A DNA stretch of 64,000 bases from Paucibacter aquatile (GCF_002885975.1 NZ_POSP01000003.1:1240001-1304000), one strand, 5' to 3'. Positions 51,898 to 61,011 are shown, counted from the first letter of the stretch. Made by a program: numbers and translations. The notes: a model not told the origin generated them from the sequence alone.

Positions 51898-53442
51898 ATG
51901 AACATCGAAATCACCCCTGGCCAGCTATCCCTGGCCCAGCTGCGCCAGATCCGCAGCGGCGGCATCACTCTGAGCCTGCACGCCAGCGCTGACGCCATCA
52001 TCCGCCGCAGCGCTGCCGTGGTGCAGGCCGCAGCCGCCGGCGACGCCCCCGTCTACGGTGTCAACACCGGCTTCGGCAAGCTGGCCTCCAAGCGCATCAG
52101 CAAGGAAGAGCTGGCCACGCTGCAGTTCAATCTGATCCGCTCGCACTGCGTTGGCGTCGGCGCGCCGCTGCAGCCCGAAGTCGTGCGCCTGATGCTGGCC
52201 ACCAAGGCCGCCTCGCTCGCCCGCGGCCACTCGGGCGTGCGCCCGGAGGTGGTGCAAAGCCTGCTCGACGTCTTCAATGCCGGCCTCATCCCTTACGTGC
52301 CGGCACAAGGCTCGGTCGGCGCCTCGGGTGACCTGGCCCCGCTCTCGCACATGACCCTGGCCCTGCTGGGCGAAGGAGAAATGCTGGTCGATGGCAAGCG
52401 CCTGCCCGCCCTGCCCGAGCTGCAAAAGCACGGCATCGCACCCCTGGTGCTGCAAGCCAAGGAAGGCCTGGCGCTGATCAACGGCACGCAGACCAGCACC
52501 GCCCTGGCGCTGGAAGGCCTGATCCGTTTCGAGCAGGTCTACGCATCGGCCCTCGTTTCGGGCGCGCTGAGCCTGGACGCCGCTCGCGGCAGCGACGGCC
52601 CGTTTGACCCGCGCATCCACGAGGTGCGCGGCCAGCCCGGTCAGATCGAAGCGGCCCGCGCCTACCGCCAGATCCTGGCCGGCAGCGCCATCCGCGAGTC
52701 GCACAAGGAAGGCGACGAGCGCGTGCAAGACCCGTACTGCCTGCGCTGCCAGCCCCAGGTCATGGGCGCATGCCTGGACCAGGCGCGTTATGTCCGCGAT
52801 GTGCTGATCCGCGAAGCCAATGCCGTGACCGACAACCCGCTGGTGTTTGCCGGCGAGGACGGCAGCAGCTATATGGTCTCTGGCGGCAACTTCCACGCCG
52901 AGCCGGTGGCCCTGGCCGCTGACGCGCTGGCCTGCGCAATTGCCGAGGTCGGCGCCATCGCCGAGCGCCGCATCGCCATGCTGATCGACGCCAGCGTCTC
53001 GCGCCTGCCGCCCTTCCTGACCGAGAACGCCGGCCTGAATTCGGGCTTCATGATCGCCCACGTCACCGCCGCCGCCCTGGCCAGCGAGAACAAGAGCCTG
53101 GCCCACCCGGCCAGCGTGGACAGCCTGCCCACCAGCGCCAACCAGGAAGACCATGTCTCCATGGCCACTTTCGGCGCGCGCCGCTTGGGGCAGATGCTGG
53201 ACAACACCGCCCACATCATCGGCATCGAACTGCTGGCCGCCGCTCAGGGCATCGAGTTCCTGCGCCCGCTGAAGAGCTCGGCCGCGCTGGAAGAGGTGCA
53301 CGCCCTGGTGCGCAAGACCAGCCCGGCCATGCCCACCGACCATTACCTGGCCCCCAGCATCGAAGCCGCGACGGCCCTGGTCTTCACCGGCGAACTGGCT
53401 GCGCTGGTCGAGCGCGAAGGCAGCATCGTCGTGCTGCCCTGA
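51898..53442 (+). CDS. hutH: Histidine ammonia-lyase HutH
   Basis: The product has 514 residues. A142-S143-G144 in GSVGASGDLAPLSHM forms the MIO cofactor; S143 has the same number as in the Pseudomonas enzyme. Y53 in VYGVNTGFG (catalytic Tyr) and the later QEDHVSM segment are present. It converts L-histidine to trans-urocanate and ammonia, the first step. A strong terminator follows. Confidence 0.97.
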   Translation: MNIEITPGQLSLAQLRQIRSGGITLSLHASADAIIRRSAAVVQAAAAGDAPVYGVNTGFGKLASKRISKEELATLQFNLIRSHCVGVGAPLQPEVVRLMLATKAASLARGHSGVRPEVVQSLLDVFNAGLIPYVPAQGSVGASGDLAPLSHMTLALLGEGEMLVDGKRLPALPELQKHGIAPLVLQAKEGLALINGTQTSTALALEGLIRFEQVYASALVSGALSLDAARGSDGPFDPRIHEVRGQPGQIEAARAYRQILAGSAIRESHKEGDERVQDPYCLRCQPQVMGACLDQARYVRDVLIREANAVTDNPLVFAGEDGSSYMVSGGNFHAEPVALAADALACAIAEVGAIAERRIAMLIDASVSRLPPFLTENAGLNSGFMIAHVTAAALASENKSLAHPASVDSLPTSANQEDHVSMATFGARRLGQMLDNTAHIIGIELLAAAQGIEFLRPLKSSAALEEVHALVRKTSPAMPTDHYLAPSIEAATALVFTGELAALVEREGSIVVLP

Positions 53443-53460
53443 TCGTGTCTTGAGATGCGC

Positions 53461-53486
53461 AAAGCCGGCCTGGTGCCGGCTTTTTT
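53461..53486 (+). terminator. Rho-independent terminator after hutH
   Basis: A stem AAGCCGGC/GCCGGCTT with a short CTGGT loop is followed by a T tract. It begins 19 bp after the hutH stop. Confidence 0.9.
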
Positions 53487-53529
53487 CATGGGCGGGAGGC
53501 TGAGCCGCCGGAGCCGCCTGAGACGAGAA

Positions 53530-54513
53530 TTACAAACCCAAGTCCAGCGCCCGCGACGCCCCCTCCAGCGCGGGCGACACCGCCGCGTCGATCACGTGGC
53601 AGGGGATCGGCGTGAGGAAGCCGGACAGGCGGCCCTTGCCCTCAAAGCGGCTGCGGAAGGTGGAGCTGCGCAGCTCTTTCAGCAAGCGCGGGGCGATGCC
53701 GCCGCCGATGTAGACGCCGCCGCGGGCGCCCAGGGTCAGGGTGACGTTGCCGGCCATGCTGCCCAGGAAGCCGCAGAACAGGGCAATGGCCTGGGCGGCG
53801 GTGGCGTCGCCGGCCTCGGAACGGCCGAGCACCTCGGCGGGCTCCAGGCTGAGGACCGGCTGGCCGTTCAGCTCGGTGCAGGCTTGGTAGAGATTGACCA
53901 GGCCCGGGCCCGAGAGCGCACGCTCAGCCGAGACATGGCCGAAGCGAGCACGCAGGCGGGCGATCACGGCATCTTCGAAATCATCGAGGCCGGCCAGGGT
54001 GGCATGGCCGCCCTCGCCCGACACCGGCCACCAGCCGCCGCCGGGCAGCGGCATCAGGCCGGCCACGCCGAGGCCGGTGCCGGCGCCGATCACGGCCAGC
54101 GGCGCGCCGGCCACAGCCTCACCGGGGCCCAGCGCATGCAGCTGCGCCGCTTGCAGATCCGGGATGCCCAAGGCCAGGGCGGCGAAGTCGTTGATCACCG
54201 TCAGGCGCTTGAGACCCAGCTCGCGCTGCAGGCCGCTGATGGAAAACGACCAGGCGCCGTTGGTCATGCGCACCTCATCGCCGCTGATCGGATAGGCGAT
54301 GCCGATGGCCAGGGCCTGGGGCCGCGGCAGGCCCTGCTGCTGCAAATAGGCCTCGACGGCTGCGGCCAGCGAGGCATGCTCGGCACCGCGATAGATCGCG
54401 CAGGCGCGCAGCGGGGCGCCCGGCGCATCGACCCAGGCAAAGCGGGCATTGGTGCCGCCGATATCGGCCAGCAGGCGGGGGAAGGTGTCCGGGCTCGGAA
54501 CGGGAGTCAACAT
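53530..54513 (-). CDS. glk: Glucokinase
   Basis: The product has 327 residues. It belongs to the E. coli-type Glk family: LLADIGGTNARFAWVD (phosphate loop), LTVINDFAALALGIP (catalytic Asp in ND), GAGTGLGVAG, SGEGGHATLAG with the sugar-binding Glu/His, and GGVYIGGGIAPRLL for adenine. It phosphorylates free glucose with ATP. It is the last gene of the leftward block after the halogenase (38-bp gap), so the imported sugar is probably broken down to glucose. Confidence 0.94.
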   Translation of the reverse strand: MLTPVPSPDTFPRLLADIGGTNARFAWVDAPGAPLRACAIYRGAEHASLAAAVEAYLQQQGLPRPQALAIGIAYPISGDEVRMTNGAWSFSISGLQRELGLKRLTVINDFAALALGIPDLQAAQLHALGPGEAVAGAPLAVIGAGTGLGVAGLMPLPGGGWWPVSGEGGHATLAGLDDFEDAVIARLRARFGHVSAERALSGPGLVNLYQACTELNGQPVLSLEPAEVLGRSEAGDATAAQAIALFCGFLGSMAGNVTLTLGARGGVYIGGGIAPRLLKELRSSTFRSRFEGKGRLSGFLTPIPCHVIDAAVSPALEGASRALDLGL

Positions 54514-54551
54514 GGCAGGTGGTCAGTCAGCAAAAGGAAACAGCGCGGCGC

Positions 54552-56075
54552 TCAGGCGGCCGCGCGATACGGCGCACACAGGCGCTCGACATAGGCTTGG
54601 TGGGGCGGCAGGCCAGCCAGCTGGCGGCTGACCTGGCTGCGGATGTTGTTGAGGAATTGCGAGAGCTCGGCGTCACCCATCAAGTCAGCCACCGGGTGGT
54701 GATGCTGCGGGCTGATGCCCTGGCCCATCATGACCTGGATCCAGGAGTTTTCGGCAAACAACTCGTCCAGCGGGCGGAACACGCGCGCCGTCTCACGGAA
54801 CAGCTCGATGCGGTGGCGCAGGGTCTCGGGCACGGCCATGGTGCGCACATGGCGCCACAGGGCCGAGTCGTCGCGCTCGGTCACGTGGTAGTGCAGGATG
54901 ATGAAGTCGCGGATGTGCTGCAGGTCCTGCGTGGTCTGCTGGTTGAACTCGCGCACATCCACCTCGCGGATGCCACCGGCCGGGAACAAGCGCATCAGTC
55001 GGATGGCGGCGCGCTGCACCAGATGGATGCTGGTGGATTCCAGCGGCTCGATGAAACCGCTGGCCAGGCCCATGGCCACGCAGTTGCGGTGCCAGACCTC
55101 GTGGCGCTGGCCCGGCTGGAAGCGCAAGAGGCGCGGCTCGGTGATCAGCTCGCCCTCGACATGGCGGCGCAGCATGTCGGGCGCGTCGGCGTCCGAGAGC
55201 TCGCGGCTGCTGTAGACCAGGCCGTTGCCCACGCGGTGCTGCAGGGGGATGCGCCATTGCCAGCCGAAGGGGTGGGCGATCGAGCGGGTGTAGGGCGGCG
55301 CCTCGCGCACCGAGGCCGTCTGCACCGCCACGGCGCGGTCGCAGGGCAGCCAATGGCTCCAGTCCTCATAGCCGACGCCCAGGGTCTGGCCCAGCAGCAA
55401 GGCACGGAAGCCGGTGCAGTCGACAAAGAGATCGCCCTCGATGCGGCTGCCGTCTTCCATCTGCAAGGCCGTCAGATCGCCCTCACCTGGCTGCTCGCGC
55501 AGCACGGCGGCGATCTTGCCCTCGATGCGGCGCACGCCATGAGCCTCGGCCAGGCCGCGCAGGAAGCGGGCGTAACGCGTGGCATCCAGGTGGTAGGCGT
55601 AGTTCATGCCGTTGTTCGGCAGGTGGGCAAAGCGCTGCTCTTCGGCGGCGCGCAGCTCCAGGCAGTAGTCGCCGTAGGGCGCCGCCAGACCGCGCTCGCG
55701 GCCCTTGAGCCAGAAATGCTGGAAGCCGGCGCTCCAGTGGTCTTTGCCGGTCAGGCCGAAGGAGTGGATGTAGTCCTCACCCGGCGCCTTCCAGCCTTCG
55801 AACTTGATGCCGAGCTTGAAGGTCGCCTGCGTGGCGGCCATGAACTCCGCCTCGTTCAGGCCCAGCAGCTCGTGGTAAGTGTGCAGGGCCGGGATGGTGG
55901 CTTCGCCGACGCCGACGGTGCCGATCTCCTCGGACTCGACCAGGCGGATGTCGAGCAGCTTGCCCATCAGCTTGCCCATCAGGGCGGCCACCATCCAGCC
56001 GGCGGTGCCGCCGCCGGCGATGACGACGCGGCGCACCGGACGGGCGCCGTCGGAATACAAGGTTTGGACACTCAT
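54552..56075 (-). CDS. Flavin-dependent (tryptophan-type) halogenase
   Basis: The product has 507 residues. The FAD-binding GGGTAGW is at 21-27, GVGEATIP at 55-62 and the WxWxIP motif (W272-Q-W274-R-I-P) that blocks monooxygenation. K87 in ATFKLGIKF corresponds to the catalytic Lys79 of PrnA/RebH, and E346 in EPLESTSI to Glu346. The halide-site residue after E-S-T is Ser349 where PrnA and RebH have Gly. These residues predict a working halogenase. It lies in a unit with SapC, a cupin-like protein and a TonB receptor. Related halogenases beside TonB receptors (BrvH, Xcc4156 type) accept indole-like compounds in vitro; their natural substrate is unclear. Confidence 0.92.
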   Translation of the reverse strand: MSVQTLYSDGARPVRRVVIAGGGTAGWMVAALMGKLMGKLLDIRLVESEEIGTVGVGEATIPALHTYHELLGLNEAEFMAATQATFKLGIKFEGWKAPGEDYIHSFGLTGKDHWSAGFQHFWLKGRERGLAAPYGDYCLELRAAEEQRFAHLPNNGMNYAYHLDATRYARFLRGLAEAHGVRRIEGKIAAVLREQPGEGDLTALQMEDGSRIEGDLFVDCTGFRALLLGQTLGVGYEDWSHWLPCDRAVAVQTASVREAPPYTRSIAHPFGWQWRIPLQHRVGNGLVYSSRELSDADAPDMLRRHVEGELITEPRLLRFQPGQRHEVWHRNCVAMGLASGFIEPLESTSIHLVQRAAIRLMRLFPAGGIREVDVREFNQQTTQDLQHIRDFIILHYHVTERDDSALWRHVRTMAVPETLRHRIELFRETARVFRPLDELFAENSWIQVMMGQGISPQHHHPVADLMGDAELSQFLNNIRSQVSRQLAGLPPHQAYVERLCAPYRAAA

Positions 56076-56084
56076 GGTGGGGAC

Positions 56085-57086
56085 CTAGCGATTGAGTTTC
56101 TTGAGCAGCCAGGCGCGCATGCGGCGCATACCCGGCTCGGTGAAAGGCGCCAGCAGGCCGCGTGCCGGCGCCGGAATGTGGGCCGCCGTCTGCGCATCGG
56201 CCTCAAAGACGTAATGGTCGAACAAAGCGCGCCAGGCCGCACGCTCGGCCGGCGGCAGATCGCGCACCGTGGCCAGGGCCAGCCAGAGCGCGGTGTTGGG
56301 CGAATCGGACCAGTCCGGGCTGCGCCGCCACCAGTAGTTGATCAGCACATTGAGGTCATCCAGCCCTTCGACCTGGTGCCACCACAGGCTGGGAATGTAG
56401 ATCGCATCGCCCGGCTCCAGCTCGACCACCTGGGCACGCGCCAGGGCCTTGGCAAAGCGCGGAAAGCGCTGCAGATCGGGCGCGGACGGGTTGGCCAGGC
56501 TGATGGGCTGGCCGGCGGGCGTGAGATCCAGCGGGCCGACGTAGAGATCCCCGACCGCATCGGGCGGGAACAGAGTGAAGCGCCGGCGGCCTGCGACGCA
56601 GCAGGCGATATTGGACGGCCAGTCCTGGTGCGCGGGCACGGTGATGCGGTTGCCCATCCAGAGGCTGGCCAGCGGCGCCTCCGGCGTGTCCATGGCCAGC
56701 ATGTGCTCGGCGGCAAAGCCCGGCAGGCAGGTCTCGACCGTGGTCGAACCCATGTAGAGATAGGGGCGGAGGCTGGGGGCCAGGTCTTGCCCGGCCAGCA
56801 ACTGAGCCAGAACCTGATCGAAAGGCAGGATCTGGCGACTGAAGTTGAAGCCGCTGAAGTCCTCGGTGTAGGCGATACGGCCGCCGGTCTCGCGCGCCAT
56901 CTGGAAGACGCCGACGGTGGCGCCGCGCCAGTGGCCTTGCATGCACGCAGCCGCCGCATCAGCGCCCTGCCCCGCGGCCTGAACCACGGGCCAATGCGAG
57001 ACCAGCCCGCGCAGGACGCAGGGCTCGTCCAAGCTCAGCACAAGGGAAGGCACCTGCCCGGGGGCAGGCACCTGGATTTCAAGCAT
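56085..57086 (-). CDS. Cupin-like/JmjC-type putative Fe(II)/2-oxoglutarate dioxygenase
   Basis: The product has 333 residues. It opens with the cupin_8-type PCVLRGLVSHWPVVQAAGQG. The core has YMGSTTVETCLPGF, H153-Q-D155 (ITVPAHQDWPSN), RRRFTLFPP and EPGDAIYIPSLWWHQVE with H237. H153, D155 and H237 form the usual iron triad of JmjC hydroxylases, so activity is likely. Members have been annotated as Pass1-related in Xanthomonas. The substrate is unknown; protein or metabolite hydroxylation is possible. It overlaps the SapC gene by 8 bp and precedes the halogenase by 9 bp. Confidence 0.85.
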   Translation of the reverse strand: MLEIQVPAPGQVPSLVLSLDEPCVLRGLVSHWPVVQAAGQGADAAAACMQGHWRGATVGVFQMARETGGRIAYTEDFSGFNFSRQILPFDQVLAQLLAGQDLAPSLRPYLYMGSTTVETCLPGFAAEHMLAMDTPEAPLASLWMGNRITVPAHQDWPSNIACCVAGRRRFTLFPPDAVGDLYVGPLDLTPAGQPISLANPSAPDLQRFPRFAKALARAQVVELEPGDAIYIPSLWWHQVEGLDDLNVLINYWWRRSPDWSDSPNTALWLALATVRDLPPAERAAWRALFDHYVFEADAQTAAHIPAPARGLLAPFTEPGMRRMRAWLLKKLNR

Positions 57087-57795
57087 GGAGCCGCACGCCC
57101 TGCGCCTGCTCGGCCAGGATCAAGGCCGGCAGGTGGGATAGCGAAGCCAGAGCCATGGCGATGGGCAGCCAGTGGCCGGCCTCATGCAACTCGGCCACGG
57201 CCGCACCGGACAGGCCGGCCAAGCGGTCTTCATCGATCACGAAATAGCCGGACATGCGGCGCAGCTGTCCGTCGGGCTGCTCGACATCCAGATTCATCGG
57301 CTCCAACAGGCGGTGGCGCAGCAAGGCGTCGATGAAATCAGGCAACTCCAGCATGCCCTGGTGCAAGGCCTGCAGCACGGACAGCCGGCGCTCGAGCACG
57401 ACCGACTGCCCGCCCTGCGGCAGGAACAGGGGCTCCCCGGCCTCACGGCTCAGGCGTGGACTGTCCAGGTCCACATGAACCACCCATTCCTCCCCATCGC
57501 GTCCGACCAGAAAAGGCTGGCGCTCCAGTGCCCAGGGCAGGTGCCCGGCGCGCCAGCCCTGCGGGCCGAGAAAGCGGTTGTGCGGCTCGAACAAGCCCAG
57601 CAAGGCCACGGGCTGGAAACGAGCCGCGGCATTGGCGCCGCTTTCCTGGAACACGATGGGGAAATGCGCCTGGATCTGCCGGAACTCCGCCGGCACCGTG
57701 GGCACGGCGTTGGCGGCGTCACCCCAGCTGGCATCGAGCCGCGTTTGCAGACGCAGATCGGCATGGTTGACGTTGTCGAGCAGAACTGGGCGCAT
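57079..57795 (-). CDS. SapC-family protein
   Basis: The product has 238 residues from the ATG at 57795 with GGAG 8-9 nt upstream. It matches the SapC family: HADLRL...A, PTVPAEFRQIQAHFPIVFQ, NRFLGPQGWRAGHLPWALER, and PFLVG and LSGYFVIDE-like stretches. SapC was named with a Campylobacter surface-layer locus, but in Xanthomonas, Caulobacter and relatives the gene is found beside TonB receptors. There is no signal peptide, so it is probably cytoplasmic. Role unknown; it is the link between the receptor (17 bp upstream) and the cupin-like gene. Confidence 0.85.
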   Translation of the reverse strand: MRPVLLDNVNHADLRLQTRLDASWGDAANAVPTVPAEFRQIQAHFPIVFQESGANAAARFQPVALLGLFEPHNRFLGPQGWRAGHLPWALERQPFLVGRDGEEWVVHVDLDSPRLSREAGEPLFLPQGGQSVVLERRLSVLQALHQGMLELPDFIDALLRHRLLEPMNLDVEQPDGQLRRMSGYFVIDEDRLAGLSGAAVAELHEAGHWLPIAMALASLSHLPALILAEQAQGVRLHA

Positions 57796-57812
57796 GAGGA
57801 GCACTCCGTCGG

Positions 57813-60797
57813 TCAGAAGGCGTAGCGGGCGGCCAGCATGTAGCGGCGTCCGGTCTGGGTGAAGTACAGCGTTTCCTCCTTGGCACGCCCGTGAACGCGC
57901 TGGGTACCGTCGTTCAGGTTCAGGGCTTCGAAGTTGAAGCTGAGCTTTTTGTTGAACTTATAGCCCAAGCTGAGGTCCCACTGACCGTAAGCCTCGGTAT
58001 AAGCCGGACCTGCACTGCCGAACACATCGGCGCTGGTGCTGCTCAGGAACTCGCCACGCCAGTTGTAGGCCACGCGGGCGCTGTACTTGTCGTCCTCGTA
58101 GAAACCCACCAAATTGGACGAGTTGCTCAGTCCCAGCAGTGCGTTCTGCTCCTTCAGGTTGAGGTTGTCGTATTTCAGGCCCGAACGCACCCAGGTATAG
58201 TTGGCGGCCAGGCCAAAACCCGACTTGCCAAAAGCGTGCTGGATGTTGAACTCCATGCCCTTGATGGAGTCGCTGCGCTGGTTGGTCGGCGCGGTGATGG
58301 TGAAACTGGCCTGCGGATCACCAACCTGGCCGGCGATGGTACCCAGCGGGTTGCCATTGCCGTCAAAGCCGGTGCGCACCACGCCCTTGCTGCCGTTGTA
58401 GGTGTTGAGGATGTAGTTACGGATGCAGGCAGCGTCCTTGGTCGGGCAGTTCTTGCTGACCGCTTCGTTGTACAACGCCCCGCCGATCGGCGAAGTCAGG
58501 CCTGCCGGTGTGGCTTGAGAGCTGCTGGTGCCAATGAAGTTGCTGATGTTCTTGCGGAACAACGACAGCGAGGCGTAGCTCGATTTGGCGTAGTAGTACT
58601 CAGCCGAGAAGTCGAAATTCTTGGACAGCAGCGGCTTCAGGCTCGGATTGCCCTGGCTGCCTGACCCCCCGTTGACACGGAAGTCCGACAAGGTGATGCC
58701 ACCCTGGATTGCCCCCCAGTCCGGTCGGCCGATGGTCTCGCCATAGCTGGCGCGAATCTTGACCTTGTCGCTGAGCTCAGCCTCCCAATCGATGCTGGGC
58801 AGCACATAGTTGTACTTGCCGGAAAGCGCGGTGAAATCGGCCGCCCCCTTGACCAGGGCGAACTCGTTGGCCGACACCCAATTGATGCCGGTCACCTTGG
58901 GCACCAGGGCCTGGGAATTGACCTCGGTGCGCTCGTAACGCAGTCCGATCGTGGCGTTCATGGGCACGCCCCACTCCCAGTCCTTGCCGTACTGGATGAA
59001 GGCGCTGCTGGATTTCTCTTGCGTGCGGCGATCGTCGGTGAAGTTGTACGAAGGCACGAACCACTTGTCGCTGCCATCGGCCTTGATGGCCGCGGCACGC
59101 ACGGCATTGAAGTCCCAGAGGTAGAAGTTGTTGAACAGATTGCTGCCATTGCTGCCGAGCGAATGGCCGAAATAACTTTGCAGTTGCGCGGCTTGCCAGA
59201 GGGTATCCGGATAGTCACTGGGCTTGTTGTGGCCACCCCAGTCGTCCTGCTGGACATTGGCAAAGGCGGTGCGGTTCTTGACCTTGGTCATGCCCACGCC
59301 GAAATCCAGACCGGAGCTCTCGGACAGCACATACTTGCCCTTGAACTGCGCCTGGTCGATCTGATTGCGCATATAGCTGTTGCGGAAGGACGAACCCGTC
59401 ACTTGCAGCAGGCTGGGGCTGGCGGCGGGATCGCCGGCCAGACCGATGCTCAGCACTGGAAACTTTTGCGAGAAGTCGGCCGAGGCGCTGGCACGGTTGT
59501 ACATCGACACGCCCAGGGTCGAGTTGCTGCCGAAGGGGCTGTCGGCACCCGAGGTGGCCGTGGAGTGATGGGCATCGAACTCCAGGCTCAGCGCTTGGCT
59601 GGCCTTCCAAGCCAGGTTCACACCGGTGGACTGGTTCTTGTTCTTGGTGCCGAAAATGCTGCCGGCCATCGCCACATCAGCCGGGCCGTTGGCGGGGTAG
59701 GTTTCGGTGTACGTCAGCGGTGCAGCGATGGGGCCATTGGTCCAGGACGACGAGGACGGGCCGAAATTGAACCAGGCCGACAGCTCGCTGCGCTTGGAGT
59801 GGATCTTGTTTTCCGAGTAGGTGTGGTCCACCGTGGCGGTCACATCCTGCACCGGGCGGAATTGCAGCACGAGCTGGCCGTTGGTGCGGGTGCGCTCAAA
59901 CGCGTTCAGGCTGTAACGCAGTTCCTGCGGCACCACATACAGATCAGTCGGCTTGGGGCGGTTGGTGATCTTGTCGGCACCCGGCTGACCCGGCAGCGGA
60001 ATGGTGCCCCAGTTCTGCTCATCGCCCTTGAAGGTGCGCCAGCCGGCGTCCACTGCGGCCTGGTTGTAGCCGCCATTGCGCTTCTGGATGCTACCGACGA
60101 GGGCAATACCAAACCGACCATCGGCCGACACGTCGCTGTAAATGCCCGAAACCTCAGGCGTCAGCTGGCTGCCGCTGAGGCTGTCGGGCAGACGCTTGTT
60201 CGAGTCGTCGCTGACCAGCTTCACACCGACACTGGCCAGGCGCTGCTTGTTGTCCAGCGGGCGGGCGGTCTTGATGTTGATGGTGGCGCCGATGCCGCCC
60301 GTGGGGCTCTCGGCCCGGCTGGTCTTGTAAACCTCCAGGGCGGCCACGCCTTCCGACGCCAGGTTGGCAAAGTCGAAAGAGCGGGAATTGGAGGCAAAGG
60401 TCGAACCGATGCTGGAGGCCGGCATCTGGCGGCCGTTGAGCAGCACCAGATTGAAATCGGGGCCGACGCCGCGCACGGTGACCTTGGAGCCCTCGCCGTT
60501 GCTGCGGTCGATGGACACGCCCGAGATCCGCTGCATGGATTCGGCCAGGTTGGCGTCCGGGAACTTGCCGATGTCTTCGGCCACGATGCCGTCGACCAAA
60601 CCGCGCGCATTGCGCTTCAGGTTGAGGGAGGTCTCCAGACTCTGGCGAATACCCGTCACGACGACGGCATCGAGCTGAGCCTTGTTGGTATCGGCGGGCG
60701 GCGTGGCCTGCTGGGCTTGGGCGCCGAGGCTGGCCACCAACAAGCCCACCGCGCTTGCCGAACGGGACAAACGAGTGACGGGTCGAGGATTTCTCAT
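57813..60797 (-). CDS. TonB-dependent receptor, Xanthomonas/Caulobacter carbohydrate type
   Basis: The product has 994 residues. A signal peptide ends ...GAQAQ, followed by a TonB box QLDAVVVTGIRQ (about 41-52). The plug is at about 60-190 with IGKFPDANLAESMQRISGVS and RGVGPDFNLVLLNGRQMP, diagnostic of the TIGR01782-like family. The barrel ends GRRYMLAARYAF with terminal Phe. Such receptors take up oligosaccharides or other nutrients across the outer membrane. Two LacI-type operators lie upstream, and the linked sugar ABC importer and glucokinase support a glucose-containing oligosaccharide as ligand. It is first gene of the operon receptor-sapC-cupin-halogenase-glk. Confidence 0.93.
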   Translation of the reverse strand: MRNPRPVTRLSRSASAVGLLVASLGAQAQQATPPADTNKAQLDAVVVTGIRQSLETSLNLKRNARGLVDGIVAEDIGKFPDANLAESMQRISGVSIDRSNGEGSKVTVRGVGPDFNLVLLNGRQMPASSIGSTFASNSRSFDFANLASEGVAALEVYKTSRAESPTGGIGATINIKTARPLDNKQRLASVGVKLVSDDSNKRLPDSLSGSQLTPEVSGIYSDVSADGRFGIALVGSIQKRNGGYNQAAVDAGWRTFKGDEQNWGTIPLPGQPGADKITNRPKPTDLYVVPQELRYSLNAFERTRTNGQLVLQFRPVQDVTATVDHTYSENKIHSKRSELSAWFNFGPSSSSWTNGPIAAPLTYTETYPANGPADVAMAGSIFGTKNKNQSTGVNLAWKASQALSLEFDAHHSTATSGADSPFGSNSTLGVSMYNRASASADFSQKFPVLSIGLAGDPAASPSLLQVTGSSFRNSYMRNQIDQAQFKGKYVLSESSGLDFGVGMTKVKNRTAFANVQQDDWGGHNKPSDYPDTLWQAAQLQSYFGHSLGSNGSNLFNNFYLWDFNAVRAAAIKADGSDKWFVPSYNFTDDRRTQEKSSSAFIQYGKDWEWGVPMNATIGLRYERTEVNSQALVPKVTGINWVSANEFALVKGAADFTALSGKYNYVLPSIDWEAELSDKVKIRASYGETIGRPDWGAIQGGITLSDFRVNGGSGSQGNPSLKPLLSKNFDFSAEYYYAKSSYASLSLFRKNISNFIGTSSSQATPAGLTSPIGGALYNEAVSKNCPTKDAACIRNYILNTYNGSKGVVRTGFDGNGNPLGTIAGQVGDPQASFTITAPTNQRSDSIKGMEFNIQHAFGKSGFGLAANYTWVRSGLKYDNLNLKEQNALLGLSNSSNLVGFYEDDKYSARVAYNWRGEFLSSTSADVFGSAGPAYTEAYGQWDLSLGYKFNKKLSFNFEALNLNDGTQRVHGRAKEETLYFTQTGRRYMLAARYAF

Positions 60798-60844
60798 GAA
60801 CTTGTCTCCGGGGTTTTTTTTGAAGGTCTGCCCAATGAAACGCT

Positions 60845-60858
60845 TGAAAGCGCTTTCA
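60845..60858. promoter_or_regulatory. LacI-family operator O1 upstream of the TonB receptor
   Basis: TGAAAGCGCTTTCA is a perfect 14-bp palindrome with the central CG typical of LacI-family sites. It lies 48 bp upstream of the receptor ATG. A -35-like TTGACG on the minus strand at 60863-60868 places it between -35 and -10. Confidence 0.85.
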
Positions 60859-60878
60859 TTACCGTCAAGAATCGCGCA

Positions 60879-60896
60879 TTTGCAAGCGCTTTCAAA
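60879..60896. promoter_or_regulatory. LacI-family operator O2 upstream of the TonB receptor
   Basis: TTTGCAAGCGCTTTCAAA is an 18-bp palindrome with one mismatched pair and shares the AAGCGCTTTCA core with O1. The centres of O1 and O2 are 36 bp apart. Confidence 0.8.
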
Positions 60897-61011
60897 TTAG
60901 GCAACACCCTAGGTTGCTCGCTCCTCGCAACGCCAATCCCTAGCTTGACCGGCCTGCAATCGGTTTCAGTGCAAAGTCACGCGCCCGAGCCGCCGCAAGG
61001 GTGCTGCGGGA

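Noticed and set aside
54519..57335. A 938-codon open frame on the plus strand antisense to the halogenase, cupin and SapC genes
   Set aside because: Its composition (His/Gln/Arg/Ala-rich, no domains) is that of a GC-rich shadow frame, and the opposite strand has three recognisable genes.
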